Below, piece after piece: positions 15,769 through 23,838 of a stretch of 64,000 nt of DNA. The position numbers and the translations under genes were made by a program. Origin of the DNA: JAXMCI01 sp046349435 (GTDB lineage Bacteria > Pseudomonadota > Alphaproteobacteria > Dongiales > Dongiaceae); assembly GCA_046349435.1 (NCBI GenBank), contig JAXMCI010000015.1, positions 62,001 to 126,000 of the forward strand, given 5' to 3'. Within the stretch, counting starts at the first letter, position 1, and every line of letters starts with the position of its first letter. A model generated the notes under the pieces. It made no database searches, was not told the origin of the DNA, and saw only the letters and a list, made by a program, of their open reading frames with translations.

Positions 15769-17196
15769 TCAGCCCCAGGGCAGAGAGAAAGTCTTCAGGT
15801 TGGTGAAGCTCTTCATCGCTTCGATGACGCCCTCCTTGTAGCCCAGCCCGGAATCCTTGATCCCGCCGAAGGGCGACATCTCGATGCGGTAGCCCGGCAC
15901 CTCGCGGATGTTGACGGTGCCGACCTGCAGCTCGTTGACGAAGCGGGTGATCCAGTCGAGCCGGTTGGTGCAGACGCCCGAGGACAGGCCGTAGGCGGTC
16001 GAGTTGGAGATGCGGATGACGTCGTCGATGTCGCCGCAGCGGATCACCGGCGAGACCGGGCCGAACGTCTCCTGCTTCACCAGGCGGCAATCATAGGGCA
16101 CGTGGTCCAGCACCGTCGGGGCGTAGAGCGCGCCGCGCCGCTCATGGCCGCAGAGCAGCTTCGCGCCGGCCGCCACCGCCTCGTCCACCGCCGCCTCGCA
16201 GTAGCGCGCCGCGGCCTCGTCGATCACCGTGCCCATGTCGGTCGCGGGATCGCCGGGGTCGCCGTACGTCACGGCGCGGGTCTTGGCGACCAGCAGCTCG
16301 ACGAAGCGGTCGGCGACGCTCTCCTGCACCAGCATGCGCTTCACCGCGGTGCAGCGCTGGCCGGAGTTCTTGTAGGAGCCGGCGACGGCGAGGCTCGAGG
16401 CCTCCTCGAGGTCGGCATCCTCCATGACGATCAGCGGGTCGTTGCCGCCGAGCTCGAGCACGGCCCGGCGATAGCCCATCTTCGACGCGATGTACTTGCC
16501 GACCGCCACGCCGCCGGTGAAGGTGATCAGCTCGACATGCGGGTTGGTGATCAGCTCGTCGGCGATCTCGCGGGGATCGCCGGTCACCACCGAGAACATC
16601 GCCGGCGGCAGCCCCGCCTCGTAGAGGATGTCGGCCAGCAGCAGCGCCGTCAGCGGCGTCTTCTCCGACGGCTTCAGCACCATCTTGTTGTTGGTGGCGA
16701 TCGACGGCGCCACCTTGTGCGCCACCTGGTTCAGCGGATGGTTGAACGGGGTGATCGCCGAGATCGCGGTCAGCGGCTCGCGCTGGGTGAAGATGCGGCG
16801 CTTCTTGCCGTGCGGGCTGATGTCGCAGGAGAAGGACTGGCCGTCGTCGAGGATGCAGAGCTGGGCCGACAGGTTGAAGACGTCGAAGGCGCGGCCGACC
16901 TCGTAGAGCGTGTCCTTGATCGAGAGCCCGGATTCGGCGGTGATCAGCTGGGCGATCTCCGCCTTGCGGCTCTCCAGGATCTCGGCGGTGCGGCGCAGGA
17001 TGGTGGCGCGGTCGTGCCGCGACAGCTTCGAGCGGAAGGCGGCCGCCTTGTCGAAGGCGAGCCGGATGTCCTCGACCGTCGCCTTCGGCACGGTGCCGAC
17101 CAGCGCGCCGTTCCAGGGATTGTGCACCTCGATGACCCGGCCGTTGCCGACGCTCTGGCCGGCGATGCGCATCGATTCGCGGCGGATGACGCTCAT
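15769..17196 (-). CDS. phnY: Phosphonoacetaldehyde dehydrogenase
   Basis: A 475-residue NAD(P)-dependent aldehyde dehydrogenase. Family residues: N152 in ITPFNHP, the FTGGVAVGK nucleotide loop (about 226-234), E248 in LELGGND, catalytic C282 in GQRCTAVKR, and ETFGPVSPV near residue 380. PhnY turns phosphonoacetaldehyde, made by PhnW from 2-aminoethylphosphonate, into phosphonoacetate, the substrate of PhnA. Specificity is read from the neighbours: phnA starts its stop codon 8 bases upstream and phnW lies beyond, all leftward. The IPxxR-like segment and SPHGKKRRIFTQREP agree with phosphonate-type members. It starts with ATG 17196 inside a close operon; the downstream side now meets a palindromic repeat and the IS4 element. 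Confidence 0.92.
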   Translation of the reverse strand: MSVIRRESMRIAGQSVGNGRVIEVHNPWNGALVGTVPKATVEDIRLAFDKAAAFRSKLSRHDRATILRRTAEILESRKAEIAQLITAESGLSIKDTLYEVGRAFDVFNLSAQLCILDDGQSFSCDISPHGKKRRIFTQREPLTAISAITPFNHPLNQVAHKVAPSIATNNKMVLKPSEKTPLTALLLADILYEAGLPPAMFSVVTGDPREIADELITNPHVELITFTGGVAVGKYIASKMGYRRAVLELGGNDPLIVMEDADLEEASSLAVAGSYKNSGQRCTAVKRMLVQESVADRFVELLVAKTRAVTYGDPGDPATDMGTVIDEAAARYCEAAVDEAVAAGAKLLCGHERRGALYAPTVLDHVPYDCRLVKQETFGPVSPVIRCGDIDDVIRISNSTAYGLSSGVCTNRLDWITRFVNELQVGTVNIREVPGYRIEMSPFGGIKDSGLGYKEGVIEAMKSFTNLKTFSLPWG

Positions 17197-17204
17197 GGGG
17201 TTCC

Positions 17205-18470
17205 TCAGACGGCGCGGGAGAGGGCCGGCGCGGCGGCCGCGGCGGCGTGGTTGAGGGCGAGGTCGAAGGCGCTGAAGTTGCGCAGCGGCGCGTCGGCGGC
17301 GAGACCCGGCGTCGCCCGGTTGAGCAGCAGCGGCACGCGCTGCTCGGAGATGCCGCCATGCGAGCGCAGCGGCGCGTCGAGCCCGGAGAGGTCGTGCCGC
17401 GCCGGGCTGGTGCCGAGCACCACGTCGCGCCGCGAGATGGCCACCAGATCGCCGATGCGGTCGGGCGGCAGCTCGAAGCGGGCCGCCGCCGCCGCGCGCG
17501 GCAGCACCAGCTCCATGCCGCGCAGCCGCGCGAGAAGGCCGCGGACCTCCTCGGCATCGACGCCGCCGTCGAGATAGACGGTGGCGAAGGAGCCGAGCGC
17601 GCCGTGATGCACGACATAGGGATCGGTGATCGGCAGGATGACCCGCGACCGCCCGGCGCCGAGCCAGCCGTCGAGCATCTCCTGCAGGTAGATCACCTGC
17701 GGCCGGCCCTCGGCGTCGGTCTTGCCGTTCATGCCGTGGTCGGCGGTGACGGCGATGCAGGCACCGAGCGCGTCGAGCCGCGCGAGATGCGAGTCGATCA
17801 TGCGGTAGAAGTCGTTGGCGACCGGGCTGCCCGGCGCGTGCTTGTGCTGGATGTAGTCGGTGGTCGAGAGATAGAGCAGGTCCGGCCGCCGCGTCTCCAT
17901 CAGCCGCACGCCGGCGGCGAAGACGAATGCGCTGAGATCGGCGCTGTAGACGTCCGGCAGCGGCCGGCCGACGAAGCCGAGCGCGTCCTCGATGCCGTGC
18001 TCGGCGAGCGTCGTCGCGTCGGCCTTCTCGGCGGAGAAGCAGATGCCGGAGAGGCCCTTGCCGAGCAGCCGGCGCAGCTTGTCCTTCGCCGTCACCACGG
18101 CGACCTTGGCCCCGGCCCGCGCGAAGGCCGCCAGGATGGTGTCGGCGTAGAGATAGGCCGGGTCGTTCATCATCACCTCCTCGCCGCTGTCGCGGTCGAA
18201 GAAGTAGTTGCCGGCGATGCCGGGCACGGCCGGCGGCGCGCCGGTGACGATCGACAGGTTGTTCGGGTTGGTGAAGCTCGGCACGACGCAGTCGGCGAGC
18301 CGGTCGGTGCCCTGCGGCAGGGCCGCGGCGAGCCAGGGCATGGCGCCCGCCGCCATCGCCCGGGTGGTGTAGTCGGGCTCGCTGCCGTCGATGCAGACCA
18401 CCACCACCGGCTCCTTCGGCCAGGCGTAGCGGCGGCCGTTGACGGTCACCGCGGCGGGATGCGGGGCCAT
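17205..18470 (-). CDS. phnA: Phosphonoacetate hydrolase
   Basis: A 421-residue alkaline-phosphatase-superfamily enzyme that splits phosphonoacetate into acetate and phosphate with two zinc ions. Seen: D28 in VVCIDGSEPDY, nucleophile T67 in PSFTNPNNLSIVTG, DYIQHKHAPGS with Asp and His ligands (about 200-210), TADHGMNGK with Asp-His ligands, and a late SHGG histidine (about 378). This is the complete zinc-ligand pattern, so an active enzyme is expected. GGAGG lies about 8 bases before ATG 18470. It is the middle gene of phnW-phnA-phnY (14-bp and 8-bp gaps). Unlike C-P lyase, this route works on one substrate and is often independent of phosphate starvation, which fits a dedicated LysR regulator nearby. 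Confidence 0.93.
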   Translation of the reverse strand: MAPHPAAVTVNGRRYAWPKEPVVVVCIDGSEPDYTTRAMAAGAMPWLAAALPQGTDRLADCVVPSFTNPNNLSIVTGAPPAVPGIAGNYFFDRDSGEEVMMNDPAYLYADTILAAFARAGAKVAVVTAKDKLRRLLGKGLSGICFSAEKADATTLAEHGIEDALGFVGRPLPDVYSADLSAFVFAAGVRLMETRRPDLLYLSTTDYIQHKHAPGSPVANDFYRMIDSHLARLDALGACIAVTADHGMNGKTDAEGRPQVIYLQEMLDGWLGAGRSRVILPITDPYVVHHGALGSFATVYLDGGVDAEEVRGLLARLRGMELVLPRAAAAARFELPPDRIGDLVAISRRDVVLGTSPARHDLSGLDAPLRSHGGISEQRVPLLLNRATPGLAADAPLRNFSAFDLALNHAAAAAAPALSRAV

Positions 18471-18484
18471 GGCGCGCTCCTCCC

Positions 18485-19627
18485 TCAGGCGGTGGCGGCG
18501 CGCAGCGCCGGGGCGCCGCTGGCGACGCCGAGCTCCGCCATGACCTCGCGGATCGCCTCGAGCGCGCCCTTCATCTCGGCCTCGCCGAGCCGGCCGATGC
18601 AGCCGATGCGGAAGCTGTCGGCGACGGTGAGCTTGCCGGGATAGATGACGTAGCCGCGCTGCGACAGGCTGTCGTAGAAACGCTGGAAGTCGAAGGCCGG
18701 GTCGGCCGGCATGTGGAAGGTGACGATGATCGGCGCCTGCAGCCGGTTCGGCAGCAGCGTCTCGAAGCCCATCGCCCGCATCCCGTCGACCAGGATGCGC
18801 CAGTTGTCGCGATAGCGCTGGCCGCGGCCGGCGACGCCGCCCTCGGCGCGATGCTCCTCCAGCGCCTGGCCGAAGGCGGCCAGCACATGGGTCGGCGGGG
18901 TGAAGCGCCACTGCCCGGTCTTCTCCATCGCCTGCCACTGGTCGGCGAGGTCGAGGCTGAGCGAGTGGGCGTTGCCGGCCGCCGCCGCGATGGCGTCCCG
19001 GCGGACGATGACGAAGCCCAGCCCGGGCGCGCCCTCGAGGCACTTGTTCGAGGAGGCGGCCAGCGCCTCGTACGGCACCTGGCGGGCATCGAGCGGCAGC
19101 GCGCCGAAGGCGCTCATCGCATCGACCAGCAGCTTGCGCCCGGCCGCCGCCACGACCGCCGCCAGCTCGGCCACCGGGTTGAGCACGCCCGAGGTCGTCT
19201 CGCACTGCACCACCGCGACATGGCTGATCGCCGGGTCGGCGGCCAGCGCCGCGGCGGCCGCGGCCGGGTCGATGGCGCGGTCCTCCGGCGCCTCGATCAC
19301 CTGATGGGCGCGGCCGAGATAGCCCATGATCCGCGCCATCCGCTTGCCGTAGGCGCCGTTGACCATGATCAGCAGCTTGCCCGCGGGCGGCACCAGGGTC
19401 GCCAGCATCGCCTCGACCGCGAAGGTGCCGCTGCCCTGCAGCGGCACGCAGACATGGCTGCCGGTGGCGCCGGCGAGCTCGACCAGGCGCTCGCGGATCT
19501 GCCGGTTGATGGCGATGAAGCGGGCGTCGCGCGAGCCCCAGTCATGCAGCATCGCCGCCTTCACGGTCGGCGAGGTGGTGAGGGGTCCGGGGGTCAGCAG
19601 CCAGGGGTCGCGGACGGTGTCGGGCAT
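18485..19627 (-). CDS. phnW: 2-aminoethylphosphonate:pyruvate aminotransferase
   Basis: A 380-residue class V PLP aminotransferase that transfers the amino group of 2-aminoethylphosphonate to pyruvate, giving phosphonoacetaldehyde and alanine. Seen: start LLTPGPLTTSPTVK, GSGTFAVEAML (PLP phosphate loop), LLVDAMSAFG with D169, and the Schiff-base lysine K195 in SSNKCLEG. The length fits PhnW. Start ATG 19627; the frame runs back to 19693 but MPDTVRDPWLLTPGP is the usual beginning. First gene of the leftward phnWAY run, separated by about 100 bp from a divergent LysR gene whose operator-like palindrome lies in that gap. Confidence 0.94.
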   Translation of the reverse strand: MPDTVRDPWLLTPGPLTTSPTVKAAMLHDWGSRDARFIAINRQIRERLVELAGATGSHVCVPLQGSGTFAVEAMLATLVPPAGKLLIMVNGAYGKRMARIMGYLGRAHQVIEAPEDRAIDPAAAAAALAADPAISHVAVVQCETTSGVLNPVAELAAVVAAAGRKLLVDAMSAFGALPLDARQVPYEALAASSNKCLEGAPGLGFVIVRRDAIAAAAGNAHSLSLDLADQWQAMEKTGQWRFTPPTHVLAAFGQALEEHRAEGGVAGRGQRYRDNWRILVDGMRAMGFETLLPNRLQAPIIVTFHMPADPAFDFQRFYDSLSQRGYVIYPGKLTVADSFRIGCIGRLGEAEMKGALEAIREVMAELGVASGAPALRAATA

Positions 19628-19704
19628 CTCGGGAGCATCCTCGTCGGCGCGGCTCGGGGCCGCTTGCCGGGAGGATGGATTGCACCCTACCATAAATCAA
19701 ATCG

Positions 19705-19724
19705 ATCCTTTCTATATGAAGGAT
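19705..19724. promoter_or_regulatory. Palindromic operator candidate between phnW and the LysR gene
   Basis: ATCCTT-TCTATATG-AAGGAT is a perfect 6-bp inverted repeat in an AT-rich island (19689-19740) between divergent genes, the usual position and style of a LysR binding box. Its right arm, AAGGAT, is also the only plausible ribosome site for the LysR GTG start at 19730, so binding here could limit the regulator's own synthesis while acting on phnW. Function inferred. Confidence 0.55.
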
Positions 19725-19729
19725 AGCCA

Positions 19730-20608
19730 GTGTCTATCAATCATGCCCAGCTCCGGGCCTTCCATGCCGTCGCCGACGCCGGCGGCTTCACCCGTGCCGC
19801 CACGCTGCTGCATGTCAGCCAGCCCACCCTCTCGGCCCAGGTCGGCGCGCTCGAGGCCGCCTACGGCGTGCGGCTGCTCGAGCGGCGCGGCCGCAAGGTG
19901 GCCCCGACCGAGCTCGGCCGCGCCCTGCTCGACCTCACCCGCCGGCTGTTCGCGCTGGAGGCGGAGGCCGAGGACCTGCTGGCCGCCAGCCGCGGCCTGA
20001 AGAGCGGCCACCTCCGGGTCGGCGCCGATGCCCCCTACCACATCATCGCCGCGCTCGCCGCCTTCGGCCGGCGCTATCCCGGCGTCCGGCTGTCGCTCGC
20101 CACCGGCAATTCCGACACGCTGCTGCACGATCTGCTGGAGCACCGGATCGATGTCGCGGTGATCGCCAACGTGCCCGGCGATCCGCGGCTCGACGCCCGC
20201 CCGCTGCGCCACGACCGGCTGGTCGCCTTCGTCGACCGGCAGCATTCCTGGGCGCGCCGCCGCCGCCCGGTCGAGCTCGCCGAGCTCACCGGCCATCGGC
20301 TGGTGCTGCGCGAGTCCGGCTCGACCACCCGCCGCCTGTTCGAGGCGGCGATGGCGCGGGCCGGGCTGGCCATCGGCGAGGTGCTGGAGATCGGCAGCCG
20401 CGAGGCGGTGCGGGAAGCGGTCGCGGCCGGGCTCGGCATCGGCATCGTCGCCCAGAGCGAGCTCGGCGACGACCGCCGGCTGGTGCGGCTGGCGCTCGCC
20501 GGCCGCCAGCTCGACAGCGTCGAGTACCTCGTCTGCCTCGCCCCCTCGCGCGAGCTGCGGCTGGTCCGCGCCTTCCTCGAGATCGTCGGGACCGCCGGGC
20601 CGGCCTGA
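19730..20608 (+). CDS. LysR-family regulator, probable activator of phnWAY-tmpAB
   Basis: A 292-residue LysR-type regulator. N-terminal winged helix: LRAFHAVADAGGFTRAATLL then SQPTLSAQVGALE (about residues 7-40), RRGRKVAPTELG at the wing; the rest is the two-lobed effector domain, with LRESGSTTRRLFEAA and AAGLGIGIV. Divergent from phnW with one palindrome between them, so it is likely to control phosphonate breakdown in response to 2-aminoethylphosphonate or a product. GTG start at 19730 follows AAGGA by six bases. Regulators of this kind are known beside phnWAY genes in other proteobacteria; the effector here is inferred. Confidence 0.88.
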   Translation: MSINHAQLRAFHAVADAGGFTRAATLLHVSQPTLSAQVGALEAAYGVRLLERRGRKVAPTELGRALLDLTRRLFALEAEAEDLLAASRGLKSGHLRVGADAPYHIIAALAAFGRRYPGVRLSLATGNSDTLLHDLLEHRIDVAVIANVPGDPRLDARPLRHDRLVAFVDRQHSWARRRRPVELAELTGHRLVLRESGSTTRRLFEAAMARAGLAIGEVLEIGSREAVREAVAAGLGIGIVAQSELGDDRRLVRLALAGRQLDSVEYLVCLAPSRELRLVRAFLEIVGTAGPA

Positions 20609-20803
20609 GCCCGGCCATCGGGCTGCGCAACCTCGCGATCGACGGTATGCTGGCGACGTGATGCTGGCCGTCGAAGCCCCGGCCGCCACGGCGGCGATCC
20701 TGCAGCGGCTCGCCGTGCTGGTCCGGGCCGGGGCGAAGCCGGCGGGCGACAATACCTTGCCGCCGACCGGCTACGATGCTGACTGCAGGTGGAGGCGCAC
20801 CGG
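20609..20803. other. Intergenic region with no confident gene
   Basis: About 195 bases between the LysR gene and the ABM-domain gene. A 49-codon GTG frame (20661 onward) ends at the next gene's start but has no recognisable features and no ribosome site. GGAGG at 20791-20795 serves the next gene. Confidence 0.5.
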
Positions 20804-21181
20804 ATGAAGAAGACCGCCCGAGCAACCGAACGCCGCAAGGGCGCCTCCGCGGCGTTCATCGCGATGAACCGCTTCAAGGTGCGCAAGGGCGAGGAGAGCG
20901 CCTTCGAGGCACGCTGGCTCGAGCGCGACAGCCATCTGCGCGACGTCCCCGGCTTCGTCGAGTTCCACCTGCTCCGGGGGCCGGAGCACGAGGACCATGT
21001 CCTCTACGCCTCGCACACGCTCTGGCGATCGGAGGCGGACTTCGCGGCCTGGACGCGGTCGGAGGCGTTCCGCGCCGCGCACCGCGATGCCGGACAGGGA
21101 CGCTCGCTGACCGTCTCCCATCCCGAGTTCGAGGGGTTCGAGGTCGTCCAGGTGGTGACGCCCGCGGCGACGGGCGGCTGA
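20804..21181 (+). CDS. ABM-domain (antibiotic biosynthesis monooxygenase/IsdG-like) protein
   Basis: A 125-residue protein with the small ferredoxin-like ABM fold found in heme-degrading monooxygenases such as HmoA/IsdG and in quinone-forming monooxygenases. Seen: FIAMNRFKVRKGEESAFEA at the start (family Asn), VPGFVEFHLLRG, YASHTLWRSEADFAAW (family Trp), and FRAAHRD (His near the heme face). The Asn-Trp-His pattern leans to heme binding, but this is inference. The first 20 residues are basic and disordered-looking. ATG 20804 with GGAGG nine bases upstream is preferred to GTG 20789. No heme uptake genes adjoin. Confidence 0.78.
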   Translation: MKKTARATERRKGASAAFIAMNRFKVRKGEESAFEARWLERDSHLRDVPGFVEFHLLRGPEHEDHVLYASHTLWRSEADFAAWTRSEAFRAAHRDAGQGRSLTVSHPEFEGFEVVQVVTPAATGG

Positions 21182-21193
21182 CGCGCCGTCCGC

Positions 21194-22072
21194 CTATCCC
21201 GGGGCGGCGCCCCGGCCCGGCCGCCGCACCACCATGAGGCCGCTGGCGATGACGATCGCCGCCCCCGCCAGGGTCACCGGGTCGGGCTGGTCGCCGAAGA
21301 GGAGCAGCCCGGCCAGTACCGCCCAGACGATCGACAGGTAGGAGACCGGCGAGACCAGCGCGGCCGGCGCCCGGCGGAAGGCCTGGAACAGGCTGAGCTG
21401 CCCGGCGAAGCCGATCAGCCCGGCCGCCGCCATCAGCGCCCAGCCCTCGGCGTCCGGCGCCGTCCAGCCGAAGGGCAGCAGCGCCGAGGTCAGCACCGTG
21501 CCGATCAGGAAGGTGTAGACCATGGTGGTGGCCGCGCTCTCGGTCGCCCGCATCACCCGGGTGATCAGCTGGTAGCCGGCATTGCCCGCCGCCGTGGTCA
21601 GCGGGAAGAGCGCCGCCCAGCTGAGCGCGCCCAGCCCCGGCCGGATCACCACCAGCACGCCGGCGAGCCCGCCCAGGATGGCCAGCCATTGCCGGCGCGA
21701 GACGCGCTCGCCGAGCAGCGGCGCCGAGGCGAGCGCGACCAGCAGCGGCGTGACGAACCCGACCGCGTAGCAGTCGGCCATCGGCAGGAAGCGCAGCCCG
21801 GCATACATCGCCGCCGAGGAGATCAGCATCAGGCCGCCGCGGCCGAGCTGCAGCCGCAGCCGCCGCGTCGCCAGCAGCCCGAGCCCGTGGCGCGGCAGCA
21901 GTGCCAGCAGCGGCAGCAGGCTGAACGCATAGCGCGCCCAGAGCACCTCGGTCATCGGATAGTGCCGACGGATCAGCACCTTGACGATGCTGTCGAGCGC
22001 CGTGAAGCAGAGGCCGGTCAGGATCATGAAGGCAAGGCCGGCAAGCAGGCCCTGCCGCGGGTGAGGCTGCAT
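21194..22072 (-). CDS. DMT-superfamily (EamA) inner-membrane transporter
   Basis: A 292-residue integral membrane protein with about ten helices in two EamA repeats (first half to about residue 140, second from RRQWLAILGGLAGVLVV). The repeat start PGL-x-W and helix-breaking prolines fit the drug/metabolite transporter superfamily, whose members export amino acids or other small metabolites. The family gives no substrate here. ATG 22072. It lies between the ABM gene (convergent) and the AepW permease, which ends 50 bp away in the same direction, so it might be read through from the phosphonate transporter operon. Confidence 0.88.
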   Translation of the reverse strand: MQPHPRQGLLAGLAFMILTGLCFTALDSIVKVLIRRHYPMTEVLWARYAFSLLPLLALLPRHGLGLLATRRLRLQLGRGGLMLISSAAMYAGLRFLPMADCYAVGFVTPLLVALASAPLLGERVSRRQWLAILGGLAGVLVVIRPGLGALSWAALFPLTTAAGNAGYQLITRVMRATESAATTMVYTFLIGTVLTSALLPFGWTAPDAEGWALMAAAGLIGFAGQLSLFQAFRRAPAALVSPVSYLSIVWAVLAGLLLFGDQPDPVTLAGAAIVIASGLMVVRRPGRGAAPG

Positions 22073-22122
22073 GGGGCCGCGAGACTACGCCGCCCGATGC
22101 AGAGGGGAAAGCCGGCGCTCGG

Positions 22123-23838
22123 CTAGCGCTTGCGCCAGGCCTGCGTGCGGGCCAGCCGGCGGGCGAGCAGCGCCTGCAGGCCGCGGACCACGGCAGAGGT
22201 GACGACGATCACCATGCCCATGGCGGCGGCGTTGGCCGTCTTGCCGGCATCGTCCATGTTGAGGATCGAGATCGAGGCCAGCTTGCTGTCGGCCGAGTAG
22301 AGGAACACCACCGCCGACACCGTGGTCATCGCGTTGACGAAGAGATAGATGGCGATGTCGAGGATGGCGGGCAGGCAGACCGGCACGGTGACCCGCCAGT
22401 AGGTGCGGTAGATCGGCACCTTGAGCGAGGCCGAGACGGATTCGAACTCGGCATCGACCTGCTTCAGCGCGGTCGAGGCGGTGACGTGCGACACCGTGTA
22501 GAAGTGGGCGATCGAGTTGATCACCATGAGCGCCAGGGTGGGATAGAGGAAGTTCAGCGGATTGCCCGGCGCGTTGAAGAAGAAGATGTAGCTGAGGCCG
22601 AGCACCAGGCCGGGCACCGCCAGCGGCACCATGCACATCAGCTGGATCGCCGTGCGCAGCTTGCCGAGGCTGCGACCCTTCTCGACGAGCCAGGCGCCGG
22701 TGAAGATGATCGCGGTGCCGAGCAGCGCCGTCGCCGCGGCCATGATCAGGCTGTTGGCGTAGGCCTGCCAGCCGAAGGGATCGATCGCCGCGAAATCGTA
22801 GTTGGCGAGCGTCAGCGTCAGGTTGTAGGGCCAGTAGGTGATGAGCGAGCCATAGAGAGCCGTGCCGATGACGCCGACCAGGAAGATGCCGACGACGATG
22901 CAGAAGAGCAGCGCGATGCCATCGCGCAGCGGGCTCGGGCTCGGTTCGTAGGGCACGGCGCGCGCCGAGAGCAGGGCGACCTGGCGGCGCGACACCATGC
23001 GGTCGACGGTGAAGGCGATCGCCGCCGGCAGCAGGAGCAGCACGCCGACCACCGCGCCCATCGAGAAGTTGAACTGGCCGATGACCTGCCTGTACACGTC
23101 GGTGGCGAGCACGTTGAAGTCGCCGCCGATCACCTTCGGCACGCCGAAATCGGTGAAGACCAGGGTGAAGACGACGGAGCAGGCGCTGATCAGCCCGTAG
23201 CGGCAGCCCGGCAGGGTCACCGTGGTGAAGGTGCGCCACGGACCGGCGCGCAGCACCTCGGCGGCCTCGTAGAGGCGGCGGTCGGCGCCCGCCAGCGCGG
23301 TCAGGATGATCATGACTGCCACGGGCAGTGCGAAGAAGACCTCGCCGATGACGATGCCGATGGGTCCGTAGATGCTGGCGCCGAGCAGCACGCCCTTCAG
23401 CATCCCCTTGTTGCCGAAGAGATAGACCAGCGACAGCGCGGGCAGCAGCGAGGGAGCCAGCAGCGGCACCAGCGCCACGCCCTTGAAGAAGCCGCGCAGC
23501 GGCATCGCCGTGCGCGACAGCGCATAGGCATAGGGAAAGGCGATCGCGATGGTGATCAGCGTGGCGATCGCCGAGATGAAGAGGCTGTTCCAGAGCGCCG
23601 CGCTGAGCGCCGGGTCGGCGAAGTAGGCGAGGAAGTTGGCGAGGCCGACGAAGGCGCCGTCGCGGTCCTGCACGCTCTTCTGCAGCATCGACTGCAGCGG
23701 CAGGAAGACGGTCAGCACGAGATAGAGGCCGATCGCCGCCAGCCCGGCCCGCATGACCCAGCCGTCGCGCCCGAGCCTGGCGCGGACCGGCCGGGGCGAC
23801 GCAGCCCGCGCTGCGGCCGTGTCGGCGACCGCGGTCAC
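22123..23838 (-). CDS. aepW: 2-aminoethylphosphonate-type ABC transporter permease (double-length)
   Basis: A 571-residue permease of the iron/putrescine-like (FbpB) layout: two homologous halves of about six helices each, with two EAA loops, seen as LYEAAEVLRAGPWRTFTTVTLPGC (split here: EAAEVLRAGPWRTF) in the first half and SASLKVPIYRTYWRVTVPVC-like text in the second. One chain thus forms the whole channel. It matches the putative 2-aminoethylphosphonate permease family (AepW). The ATG at 23838 overlaps the ATPase stop by four bases. With the ATPase and binding protein upstream it forms an importer located 2-4 kb from the matching catabolic genes. Confidence 0.87.
   Translation of the reverse strand: MTAVADTAAARAASPRPVRARLGRDGWVMRAGLAAIGLYLVLTVFLPLQSMLQKSVQDRDGAFVGLANFLAYFADPALSAALWNSLFISAIATLITIAIAFPYAYALSRTAMPLRGFFKGVALVPLLAPSLLPALSLVYLFGNKGMLKGVLLGASIYGPIGIVIGEVFFALPVAVMIILTALAGADRRLYEAAEVLRAGPWRTFTTVTLPGCRYGLISACSVVFTLVFTDFGVPKVIGGDFNVLATDVYRQVIGQFNFSMGAVVGVLLLLPAAIAFTVDRMVSRRQVALLSARAVPYEPSPSPLRDGIALLFCIVVGIFLVGVIGTALYGSLITYWPYNLTLTLANYDFAAIDPFGWQAYANSLIMAAATALLGTAIIFTGAWLVEKGRSLGKLRTAIQLMCMVPLAVPGLVLGLSYIFFFNAPGNPLNFLYPTLALMVINSIAHFYTVSHVTASTALKQVDAEFESVSASLKVPIYRTYWRVTVPVCLPAILDIAIYLFVNAMTTVSAVVFLYSADSKLASISILNMDDAGKTANAAAMGMVIVVTSAVVRGLQALLARRLARTQAWRKR

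Noticed and set aside
20661..20810. A 49-codon ORF before the ABM gene
   Set aside because: No ribosome site, no recognisable text, and it simply runs out of an intergenic region.
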